A stretch of DNA of 8,524 bases, taken from Chloroflexota bacterium (GTDB taxonomy: Bacteria; Chloroflexota; Dehalococcoidia; Bin125). The translations under genes and the position numbers were made by a program. The stretch covers positions 1 to 8,524 of the forward strand of contig JAPUIR010000327.1 of NCBI GenBank assembly GCA_027296805.1. The letters run 5' to 3'. Position 1 is the first letter of the stretch. Every line of letters starts with the position of its first letter. Shown piece by piece: positions 1-6,215 of this stretch. The notes below the pieces were generated by a model, which was given only the letters and a program-made list of their open reading frames with translations, was not told where the DNA came from and searched no databases.

Positions 1-1
1 C

Positions 2-73
2 ACGATGGCCGACCGCCTCATCGCGGAAGGCGTGGCATTCGCCGAGTCGCGCTTAGCGCCGCGCACAACCTGA
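2..73 (+). CDS. C-terminal end of an unidentified protein (partial)
   Basis: The plus-strand frame beginning at base 2 stays open from the window edge to a TGA at 71-73. It encodes 23 residues, starting TMADRLIAEGVAF and ending in APRTT. Most third codon positions are G or C and the residues look like an amphipathic helix, as expected of a real coding end in a GC-rich genome. The frame starting at base 1 is also open, to a TAG at 130-132, but its arginine-rich reading looks less like protein. I do not recognise the family from so short a tail. If real, the gene converges on hflX, with 55 nt between the two stop codons. Confidence 0.4.
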   Translation, partial: TMADRLIAEGVAFAESRLAPRTT

Positions 74-89
74 GCGCGAGCCCGGGCTT

Positions 90-113
90 CCTCGGCTACC
101 CGGGTCCTCGGCT
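90..113. repeat. 8-bp direct repeats around an 8-bp palindrome
   Basis: CCTCGGCT occurs at 90-97 and again at 106-113. The 8 bases between the copies, ACCCGGGT, form a perfect palindrome. A further CCCGGG lies at 81-86 and can pair with the CCCGGG at 99-104 to form a 6-bp stem with a 12-nt loop. This sits between what look like convergent genes, where a bidirectional terminator would be expected. No T-tract follows on either strand, so a classical intrinsic terminator is not supported. Confidence 0.35.
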
Positions 114-128
114 CCCCGGCGCCCTCGC

Positions 129-1307
129 CTAGCCGGCCCCACTGGCGGCCGCGGTCGACGCTGGCGCCTCCACCGGCTCCTCGGGAGCGGCCTCCCGCGG
201 CGCGGGCTCCCGTCCCTCGATCACGTCCGCGATCCGACGCCGAAGCTCGTCCAGGCCCCAGCCCTCCAGCGCGCTGACCAGGACAGCGTCGGGCCGCTGC
301 AGCTCCAGGTCGCGGACCACGGGCTCGAGGTCGTCCAGAGAGCGCGGTAGGCCGAGTCCTTCGATCTCGAAATCGTCGGCCTTATTGAACACGGTGAGAC
401 GCGGACTCTCTCCCACACCCAGCTGATCCAGCGTGTCCTCCACGGTCTGGGCCTGCTCGGCGGCATCGGGGTGCGTCAGGTCCACCACGTGGAGTAGCAG
501 ATCGGCATCGCCCAACTCCTCCAATGTGGCGCGGAACGCCGCCACCAGGCCCGTGGGAAGTTTCTGGATAAAGCCGACTGTGTCGGTCAGCAGCACCGTC
601 AGGTCGTCGGAGAGATGGAGTCGACGAGTCACGGGATCGAGCGTCTCGAACAGCCGGTCTCGCGCCCCCAGCTGCGCGTGCGTCATCTGATTCATCAGCG
701 TGCTCTTGCCCGCGTTGGTGTAACCCACCAACGCGACGATGGGCACACCAGCCTTGCGCCGTCGATCGCGATAGACGCGGCGCTGCTCGCGGACCTGCTC
801 GATCTGCTTCTTGAGCGACTTGATCTGGTTGCGGATCAGACGGCGGTCCGTCTCCAACTGGGTCTCGCCTGGCCCCCGCAGCCCGATCGCCCCTTCCATC
901 CGTTCCAGGTGGGACCACTGGCCTCGCAGCCGAGGCAAGAGGTACTCGTGCTGGGCCAGGGCGACCTGCAACTTGCCCTCCCGGGTGCGGGCGCGCTGGG
1001 CGAAGATATCCAGAATCAGCGCTGTGCGGTCGATCACCTTGACGCCCAGTCTCTGCTCCAAGGTGCGCTGCTGCGCGGGGCTGAGTTCGTCGTCGAAGAT
1101 GGCGACGTTGTAGTGCAGATCGGCACGCGCTTCGATCAGCTCTTGCAGCTTGCCCTTGCCGATGTAGGATTTCCGGTCGGGCTGCTTGAGACGCTGTTGG
1201 ATGCGGAGCACGGGTCGCGCCCCCGCGGTACGCGAGAGCATCTCCAGCTCATCCAACGACGCCTTGGCACTCCAATGCCGCGAGCCCGGCGAGTCAACCG
1301 CCACCAA
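129..1307 (-). CDS. hflX: Ribosome-associated GTPase HflX
   Basis: HflX is a TRAFAC-class GTPase that binds the 50S subunit and, in studied bacteria, splits or rescues stalled ribosomes, notably under heat stress. The N-terminal HflX domain carries the family signatures: LSPAQQRTLEQR near residues 75-86, DRTALILDIFAQRARTREGK at 93-112, and IGLRGPGETQLETDRR at 141-156. A basic coiled-coil stretch at about 160-187 leads to the GTPase domain. Its G1 is GYTNAGKS (195-202), G3 DTVG (242-245), G4 NKAD (308-311) and G5 SAL (345-347). It ends in an Ala/Pro/Glu-rich tail of roughly 28 residues and lacks the C-terminal domain of E. coli HflX. The TTG start used here gives 392 residues, has no convincing ribosome binding site, and begins inside the conserved ERAALVAVD block, so the real start is probably upstream. 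It is last in the minus-strand cluster, 109 nt after dapL. Confidence 0.93.
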   Translation of the reverse strand: MVAVDSPGSRHWSAKASLDELEMLSRTAGARPVLRIQQRLKQPDRKSYIGKGKLQELIEARADLHYNVAIFDDELSPAQQRTLEQRLGVKVIDRTALILDIFAQRARTREGKLQVALAQHEYLLPRLRGQWSHLERMEGAIGLRGPGETQLETDRRLIRNQIKSLKKQIEQVREQRRVYRDRRRKAGVPIVALVGYTNAGKSTLMNQMTHAQLGARDRLFETLDPVTRRLHLSDDLTVLLTDTVGFIQKLPTGLVAAFRATLEELGDADLLLHVVDLTHPDAAEQAQTVEDTLDQLGVGESPRLTVFNKADDFEIEGLGLPRSLDDLEPVVRDLELQRPDAVLVSALEGWGLDELRRRIADVIEGREPAPREAAPEEPVEAPASTAAASGAG

Positions 1308-1416
1308 GGCGGCCCGCTCGACGGGCGGATCAGTGCTGTGCAGGCGCGACTGGCGGCGTTTCGCGATCGGAGGCTCCGTTCTCCCCCACCAGGATAGGGC
1401 CTCGACGTGAGCCCGA

Positions 1417-2580
1417 TCAGGCCCCGGTGAACTCTCCGATACGGCGCACGCCCTCTTCGAGTTGGGCGTCCGGCACCGTCAGCGAGAGCCGGATGTAGCC
1501 CTCGCCCGCCTCTCCGTAGCCGCGACCCGGGGTGACCACCACGGCCTGCTGCTCCAGCAAGTCGGCCGCGAACTCGGCGCTGGAGCGGCCCTCCGGCACG
1601 CGGGCCCAGACGTAGAGGCTGGCCTTGGGTGTCGGCACCCGCAGTCCGATCTTCTCCAGCGCGGCGACCACACGGTCGCGGCGGTCCTGAAGCTGAGCGT
1701 TGTTCGTCGCGATCACGCCCTGATCCCCCTCCAGGGCCGCGATCGCCATGCGCTGGATCGCCTGCGGGATGCCGCTGTCGATGTTGGACTTCACGCGCAT
1801 GAACGCGTTGATCAGCTCGGCATTTCCGGCCGCCCAGGCGATCCGCCAGCCCGTCATGTTGAACGTCTTGCTGAAGGAGAAGAACTCAAGCCCCACTTCG
1901 CGGGCGCCTTGGGCCTGGAGGAAGGCCGGCGGTACGTAGCCGTCATAGGCGACATCGCAGTAGGCGTTGTCGTGACAGACGACGATCTCATGCTTGCGGG
2001 CGAACGCCACCACTTCGTCGAAGAAGCTGGCGGGCGCCACGGCCCCGGTCGGATTGTTGGGGTAGTTGAGCCAGATCATCTTCGCCCGATCGGCGACCTC
2101 CAGCGGGATCGCGGAGAGGTCCGGCAACCAGCCGTTCTCCTCGCTCAGCGGCACGAAGTGGGATTCGCCGCCCGCGAACATCGTGCCGATCTCGTAGACC
2201 GGGTAGCCCGGGTCGGGCACCAGGGCAACGTCCCCTGGATCGATGAAGCAGAGCGCGATGTGAGCGATGCCCTCCTTCGCGCCGATCAAGGGCAGGATCT
2301 CCGTCTCCGGATCGAAGTTGAGGCCGAAGCGCGCGTCCATCCAAGTGGCGATCGCCTGCCGTAGCTCGGGCAAGCCTTCCGACTCTGGGTATTGGTGGTT
2401 GGCGGGGTCGTTGGAGGCGGTGTGCAACGCATCCAGAATGTGTGGCGGCGTGGGCAGGTCGGGGTCGCCGATCCCGAACGAGATTACGTCGATGCCCTCG
2501 GCCCGCTTCGCCGCGATCTTGCGCGAGATCTCGACGAAGAGGTACGGCGGCAAAGACTCGACCCGCTTGGCAACCTGCAT
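1417..2580 (-). CDS. dapL: LL-diaminopimelate aminotransferase (PLP fold type I)
   Basis: This enzyme is predicted to transfer the amino group of glutamate to tetrahydrodipicolinate, giving LL-diaminopimelate in one step and bypassing the acylated intermediates of the DapD/DapC/DapE route. The 387-residue length and class I/II aminotransferase layout fit. PPYLFVEISRKIAAKRAEG lies at 11-29 and FGIGDPDLPTPPHI at 35-48. The cofactor site includes NYPNNPTG (172-179), D204, Y207, the Schiff-base lysine K238 in SFSKTFNMTGWR, and the carboxylate-binding R364 in GYIRLSL. The ATG at 2578-2580 is preceded by GGGAGGT at 6 nt, so the start is secure. It lies 75 nt after the GNAT-like gene and close to dapF, which makes the LL-DAP assignment much more likely than a generic aspartate or alanine aminotransferase. 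The exact substrate remains inferred from context and N-terminal signature. Confidence 0.88.
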   Translation of the reverse strand: MQVAKRVESLPPYLFVEISRKIAAKRAEGIDVISFGIGDPDLPTPPHILDALHTASNDPANHQYPESEGLPELRQAIATWMDARFGLNFDPETEILPLIGAKEGIAHIALCFIDPGDVALVPDPGYPVYEIGTMFAGGESHFVPLSEENGWLPDLSAIPLEVADRAKMIWLNYPNNPTGAVAPASFFDEVVAFARKHEIVVCHDNAYCDVAYDGYVPPAFLQAQGAREVGLEFFSFSKTFNMTGWRIAWAAGNAELINAFMRVKSNIDSGIPQAIQRMAIAALEGDQGVIATNNAQLQDRRDRVVAALEKIGLRVPTPKASLYVWARVPEGRSSAEFAADLLEQQAVVVTPGRGYGEAGEGYIRLSLTVPDAQLEEGVRRIGEFTGA

Positions 2581-2586
2581 GGCGGG

Positions 2587-2593
2587 ACCTCCC
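2587..2593 (-). promoter_or_regulatory. Strong ribosome binding site of dapL
   Basis: The minus strand reads GGGAGGT six bases before the dapL ATG, a near-perfect Shine-Dalgarno match. It fixes the dapL start and suggests efficient independent translation initiation after the 75-nt gap. The palindrome AGAGGCCCTCT lies just upstream. Confidence 0.7.
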
Positions 2594-2655
2594 TAGAGGG
2601 CCTCTCGCGGCCCGGATTCACGGTGCAGCTTGAGAAGCAGTCTGACAGCGCGGGC

Positions 2656-3588
2656 TTAGAACTGGCCCCAGATCTTGCCGACCTTGACGCGGGTCCCGAC
2701 CTTGGCCATCCGGTCCGCCTCCACCTCCGTGGGGTCCGCCGTGCGGTCGTAGCGCAAGCTGTCCCCGGCGTGCTTGAAGCCGTACTGCGCCAAGGTCGGA
2801 TCGCCTACGGCCGTCTGTGAGACTGGAAGCGTCAGCGCGCGGCGATTGTCCTCGCGGCCGTGGAGGAACGCCGCGTGCAGTAGCGCCGCGCTGATCGCGC
2901 TGCCGTCGAGGTCCGCATCGACGACGAACTGGTCCGCCAGCATGCCGCGCTTGTCGGCGTTGAGCAGGCGCAGATAGCCCACGGGCTGGCCCTCGATCTC
3001 GGCGATGCCGGTCCAGCGCGCATCCTTCAGGAAGCGCGCCGGAAGAGGTGGGGCGAGCGCCAGGTCCTCCATCACCCGCTCCTCCAACCCCGCCAGCAAA
3101 TCGATGTCGGCGGCCTTGGCGGGGCGCACCTCGATGCCGGAGGGCGGATCGGGGATCTCCTGTTCGCGAACGTCCCGGCAGCGCATCGCCGCCACCTCCA
3201 GCGAATCCCCGAACTGCGCGCCCACGAAGATGTGCTCTTGGTGGTGGCGACGGGGGAAGTCATTGAACTCCAGCAGCATCACGCGCGCGCCGGTGTTCTT
3301 GATCGCGATCTCGCCGATCTCGTTGAGCAGTTCGGGGAACTGCTTGCGCATCGCCTCAATGTCGTCGAACTCGTAGAAGATGCGCAGGTGCCGCCCAAAG
3401 GGCAGACCCAGCACGTAGCCCTCGTCGCACTGCGACGCGATCAACTCCGGCACCTTTACGAGCTCGCCGTAGTCGACGTCGGTGCGGTTGCGGTAGACGA
3501 CGGACTCCAGGGCCAGCGTCTCATGCAGTTGGCGCACCAGCCCCGGTGTGACGTCTTGCTCGTAGCGGGTGTTGTCAGGCGTAACCAT
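2656..3588 (-). CDS. Uncharacterised protein with two GNAT-like halves
   Basis: I do not recognise a named family for this 310-residue protein. It has two halves of similar plan, joined near residues 140-150. Each half has a strand-helix-strand core ending in a hydrophobic strand and a 'GF' turn: about 66-128 with ARVMLLEFNDFP and AQFGDSLE, then 151-283 with PVGYLRLLNADKRG and YGFKHAGDSLRYDR. The second half begins IEVRPAKAADIDLLAGLEE, typical of GNAT acyltransferases. The acyl-CoA loop [QR]xxGx[GA] appears only in altered form as DLDGSA (226-231). A basic tail ends in KVGKIWGQF. The ATG overlaps the end of dapF by 14 nt in another frame, so the two are probably translationally coupled, and dapL follows. 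No signal peptide or membrane segment is visible. It may be a GNAT acyltransferase acting on an amino compound, or a catalytically dead relative. Confidence 0.75.
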   Translation of the reverse strand: MVTPDNTRYEQDVTPGLVRQLHETLALESVVYRNRTDVDYGELVKVPELIASQCDEGYVLGLPFGRHLRIFYEFDDIEAMRKQFPELLNEIGEIAIKNTGARVMLLEFNDFPRRHHQEHIFVGAQFGDSLEVAAMRCRDVREQEIPDPPSGIEVRPAKAADIDLLAGLEERVMEDLALAPPLPARFLKDARWTGIAEIEGQPVGYLRLLNADKRGMLADQFVVDADLDGSAISAALLHAAFLHGREDNRRALTLPVSQTAVGDPTLAQYGFKHAGDSLRYDRTADPTEVEADRMAKVGTRVKVGKIWGQF

Positions 3589-4435
3589 TCGTCGTCCACT
3601 CTCCGTCGAACACGTACGCGGCGGGGCCTTCCAGGTAGACCGGCCCTTCGCCGTCCCATTCCACGATCAGATCGCCCCCGGGCAGACTGACGGTTGCGCG
3701 GGCGTCCGCCAGGCCATTGAGCCGGGCCGCAACGATGATCGCACAGGCCCCCGTGCCGCAGGCCAATGTCAGTCCTGCGCCGCGTTCCCAGACCCGCGCC
3801 CGAAAACGATCGGCACCCAGAGCGTTGACTATCTCGAAATTCGTGCGTTTGGGGAAGAGGGGGTCGTGCTCGGCCAGCGGTCCCAGGCGATCCAGGGGCG
3901 TCTCTTCGACGGGCGTATCGCTGAAGTGCACCGCGTGCGGATTGCCCATCGACACGCAAGTCACGGGATAGGACCGGCCCGCAAGGGTCAGGGGGAGATC
4001 GATGACCGGGCCTGGACCGTCTGCCAGAACGGGAACATCGGCGGGCGTTAGGCCGGGGATTCCCATCGATGTGCGCACGCGCTCGATCTGGCCGGATCCG
4101 GTCTCGAACGTGGCTTGCAGGACGCCCGCGCCTGTCTCCACATCGAGACTGCCTGCCTGGGAGTCGATCCCCGCGCGCTCCACGGCGAACTTGACGAAGC
4201 AGCGCAGCCCGTTGCCGCACATCTCGCCCAGCGACCCGTCCGGGTTGTACATCACCATCTGCACCGGCGCCTGCTGCGAGTCCTGCATGACCAGCAGCCC
4301 GTCGGCGCCCACGCCGAAGTGGCGCGCGCAGATTGACTTGGCCAGCGACGACCAGTCCTCGGAGCGGCTGCGCCCGTCGACGAGGACGAAGTCGTTCCCG
4401 GTGCCCTGCACCTTGGTAAAGGCTATCGATTCCAT
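3575..4435 (-). CDS. dapF: Diaminopimelate epimerase
   Basis: DapF interconverts LL- and meso-diaminopimelate without a cofactor, using two cysteines as acid and base. Meso-DAP then serves lysine synthesis and, where present, peptidoglycan cross-linking. Taking the ATG at 4433-4435 gives 286 residues, close to the usual size. FTKVQGTGNDFVLVD opens the first half. The first catalytic cysteine is C73 in EMCGNGLRC, and the second is C226 in LACGTGAC. Substrate contacts include N11-type GTGNDF residues, the GNPH motif (164-167) and NFE (199-201). An in-frame TTG at 4460-4462 would add nine residues ahead of the conserved start. The internal ATG is preferred because it has GGAG three bases upstream and matches family N-termini. 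The end overlaps the following GNAT-like gene by 14 nt. It lies 63 nt after miaA, across two hairpins. Confidence 0.95.
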   Translation of the reverse strand: MESIAFTKVQGTGNDFVLVDGRSRSEDWSSLAKSICARHFGVGADGLLVMQDSQQAPVQMVMYNPDGSLGEMCGNGLRCFVKFAVERAGIDSQAGSLDVETGAGVLQATFETGSGQIERVRTSMGIPGLTPADVPVLADGPGPVIDLPLTLAGRSYPVTCVSMGNPHAVHFSDTPVEETPLDRLGPLAEHDPLFPKRTNFEIVNALGADRFRARVWERGAGLTLACGTGACAIIVAARLNGLADARATVSLPGGDLIVEWDGEGPVYLEGPAAYVFDGEWTTNGYA

Positions 4436-4454
4436 AAGCTCCGCGATTCCATAT

Positions 4455-4473
4455 CGCCCCAATTGTAGGGGCG
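4455..4473 (-). promoter_or_regulatory. GC-only hairpin upstream of dapF
   Basis: CGCCCC at 4455-4460 and GGGGCG at 4468-4473 can form a 6-bp stem of only G-C pairs with a 7-nt A/T-rich loop. On the minus strand it lies about 20 nt before the dapF ATG. No U-tract follows, so it is more likely an mRNA processing, stability or translation-control element than a terminator. Function is inferred from structure and position only. Confidence 0.4.
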
Positions 4474-4483
4474 GCCCAGCCCT

Positions 4484-4497
4484 GCCGCTGTGGCGGC
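4484..4497 (-). promoter_or_regulatory. Hairpin directly after the miaA stop codon
   Basis: GCCGC (4484-4488), a TGTG loop, and GCGGC (4493-4497) form a 5-bp G-C stem with a tetraloop, beginning one base after the miaA TAA on the minus strand. It is the first of two hairpins in the miaA-dapF gap. It may protect the 3' end of an upstream transcript segment. No T-tract supports strong termination. Confidence 0.35.
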
Positions 4498-4498
4498 C

Positions 4499-5425
4499 TT
4501 ATCGCGCCGGGCCGCCGGACTGGGAACGCCTTTCATCGATCAGGCTTCGCGCCTGCTCGAGATCGGCACACCACTCGATACGCGGATCGGAGCGACGGAA
4601 CCACTTCGCCTGGCTGCGGGCGAGCTGCCGGGTCGCGAGCTTCGTCGCCTCGATCGCCTGGGCCAGCGTCGATTCGCCGTTGCAGTGCGGGACGACCTGG
4701 CGATAGCCGATGCTCTGCAGGCCCGGTGCGTCGGCCGCGAGACCACCGTCCAGCAGGCCCTGCACCTCCGCGACCAACCCCGCCTCGAACATGCAATCGA
4801 CGCGGGCGTCGATCCGCAGGTCGAGTTGAGCCAGGTCGTACTGCGGCGCGAGGATGATCGCGTCCAGTGGCTCGCGGGTGTCGTACCAATCCGAAATGGG
4901 GCGCCCGGTGCCGCGCCACACCTCCAGCGCCCGGATGACGCGGCGGCTGTTGTTGGGCTCGATGCGTTCCGCGGCGACCGGATCGATTTCGGCGAGCCGC
5001 TCGTGGAGGAAGTCGGGCCCCCGCTGGCGCGCGAGGGCGGTCATCTCCACACGAAAGGGGATGTCGGGCTCGACCTCCGGCACCGACCAGCCTTCGAGCA
5101 ACGCCCAGACATACTGGCCGCTGCCGCCCACCACGATCGGTCGCTTGGCGCGCGCCGCCAGATCTTGCAGGGCAGCGCGCGCATCGCGCACATAGCCGGC
5201 AAGGTGATACTGCTCGTTCGGCTCAACCTGGTCGACGACATGGTGCGGGACGCGGGCCCGCTCCTGGTCGGTCGGCTTGGCGGTGCCGATCTGGAGCCGG
5301 CGGTAGACCTGGCGGCTGTCGGCGCCGATCACCTCGCCGTTCAGCGATTCGGCCAGACGCAGGCCCCACTCGGTCTTGCCGGTCGCGGTAAGGCCAACGA
5401 CGGCGACGGCGGGTGGCACAGCCAT
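4499..5425 (-). CDS. miaA: tRNA dimethylallyltransferase
   Basis: MiaA transfers the dimethylallyl group of DMAPP to N6 of A37 in tRNAs reading codons that begin with U, forming i6A and improving reading-frame maintenance. The 308-residue length is normal. The P-loop GLTATGKT is at 11-18, followed by ADSRQVYRRLQIGTAKPT (35-52), which includes the tRNA-binding DSRQVY. PHH is at 60-62 and GGSGQYVWALL at 100-110, where many relatives have GGTGLY. NNSRRVIRALEVW and QSIGYRQ in the C-terminal half are also family hallmarks. The ATG follows the tpiA stop by 9 nt and has no clear Shine-Dalgarno, suggesting coupling to tpiA. Sharing a cluster with hflX recalls the miaA-hfq-hflX operon of enterobacteria, but hfq is absent here and dap genes intervene. 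Confidence 0.95.
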   Translation of the reverse strand: MAVPPAVAVVGLTATGKTEWGLRLAESLNGEVIGADSRQVYRRLQIGTAKPTDQERARVPHHVVDQVEPNEQYHLAGYVRDARAALQDLAARAKRPIVVGGSGQYVWALLEGWSVPEVEPDIPFRVEMTALARQRGPDFLHERLAEIDPVAAERIEPNNSRRVIRALEVWRGTGRPISDWYDTREPLDAIILAPQYDLAQLDLRIDARVDCMFEAGLVAEVQGLLDGGLAADAPGLQSIGYRQVVPHCNGESTLAQAIEATKLATRQLARSQAKWFRRSDPRIEWCADLEQARSLIDERRSQSGGPAR

Positions 5426-5434
5426 ACAGCGAGA

Positions 5435-6196
5435 TTAGCGCTTGGCGTCCGCGATCGCCTGTGTGATGCCCTTGAACGACTCAGCGTCGAGCGACGCGCC
5501 GCCGACCAACGCTCCGTCGATATCGGGCTGCGCGGCGAACGTGCCCGCGTTCTCGGGCTTCACCGAGCCGCCATAGAGGATGCGGATCGTGTTCGCCTTG
5601 GCGGGGTCGAAGAGCTGACTGACCCGGTCGCGGATATAGGCGCAGGCGTCCTGCGCTTCCACCTCGCTGGCGGCCTTGCCGGTCCCGATCGCCCAGACGG
5701 GCTCGTAGGCGATCACGAAGCCGTCGGGCAGATAGATCTCGTCCAAGTCGAGAGCGATTTGCCGTTTCAACACGGCCTCGGTATCCCCGGCCTCGCGTTC
5801 GTGAAGCTGCTCGCCCACGCAGAGGATGGGCGTTAGACGGTGCTCCAGCGCGGAGCGCACCTTGTCGTTGAGTGCCTCCTCCGACTCGCAGAAGTGCTGC
5901 CGCCGCTCCGAGTGGCCCAGGAGGACCCAACCGGCGACCTCCCGCAGCTGTGTGGGGCTGACCTCTCCGGTGAAGGCGCCGCTCGCGGCCGCATGCATGT
6001 TCTGGCCCGCGACGTGCACGCCACTCGTGGCCAACTTGTCCGAGACCCGTGCCAGCTGCAGGAACGAGGGCGCGACCACCACCTCGACGCCGCGGATCTG
6101 GTCGATACCAGCCAGGCCGTCGCAGAGGGCGTCGACCTCGGCGTTGGTGCCATTCATCTTCCAATTCCCGGCGCTGACTGGGATCCGCTTGCTCAT
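5435..6196 (-). CDS. tpiA: Triosephosphate isomerase
   Basis: TpiA interconverts dihydroxyacetone phosphate and glyceraldehyde 3-phosphate in glycolysis and gluconeogenesis. The 253-residue TIM barrel has all catalytic residues: N11 and K13 in GNWKMNG, the electrophile H95 in LLGHSERR, and the base E165 in YEPVWAIGTG, the last being the hinge of the active-site loop. The phosphate-gripping YGGSVK is at 208-213. A frame extension back to 6256 would overlap the end of pgk and add residues with no family counterpart. The ATG at 6194-6196 is chosen because GGAGGAGG precedes it by four bases and it aligns with known N-termini. It lies 19 nt after pgk, the usual pgk-tpiA order, and is followed by miaA after 9 nt. 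Confidence 0.97.
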   Translation of the reverse strand: MSKRIPVSAGNWKMNGTNAEVDALCDGLAGIDQIRGVEVVVAPSFLQLARVSDKLATSGVHVAGQNMHAAASGAFTGEVSPTQLREVAGWVLLGHSERRQHFCESEEALNDKVRSALEHRLTPILCVGEQLHEREAGDTEAVLKRQIALDLDEIYLPDGFVIAYEPVWAIGTGKAASEVEAQDACAYIRDRVSQLFDPAKANTIRILYGGSVKPENAGTFAAQPDIDGALVGGASLDAESFKGITQAIADAKR

Positions 6197-6200
6197 GAGT

Positions 6201-6208
6201 CCTCCTCC
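6201..6208 (-). promoter_or_regulatory. Ribosome binding site that sets the tpiA start
   Basis: The minus strand reads GGAGGAGG four bases before the ATG at 6194-6196. This is the strongest Shine-Dalgarno in the window and it decides for the 253-residue TpiA over a longer reading overlapping pgk. Confidence 0.75.
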
Positions 6209-6215
6209 ACTGGCG

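Noticed and set aside
74..128. Intrinsic terminator between the left-edge gene and hflX
   Set aside because: There is a GC-rich 6-bp pairing, but no T-tract follows on either strand, so it was listed only as a repeat.
615..1397. 260-codon plus-strand open frame antisense to hflX
   Set aside because: It is a GC-rich shadow of a gene with intact HflX and GTPase motifs, and it has no recognisable domain.
1462..2364. 300-codon plus-strand open frame antisense to dapL
   Set aside because: It is Arg/His/Val-rich without domain signs, and the minus strand encodes a complete aminotransferase.
4436..4462. Longer DapF beginning at the TTG of 4460-4462
   Set aside because: It adds nine residues before the conserved start and initiates within the hairpin loop region; the ATG at 4433-4435 has GGAG upstream and fits the family.
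4490..5836. 448-codon plus-strand open frame antisense to miaA and part of tpiA
   Set aside because: It is longer than miaA itself, but it arises because miaA and tpiA share a frame in GC-rich DNA. Both minus-strand genes have full catalytic motifs, and the antisense reading has no family marks.
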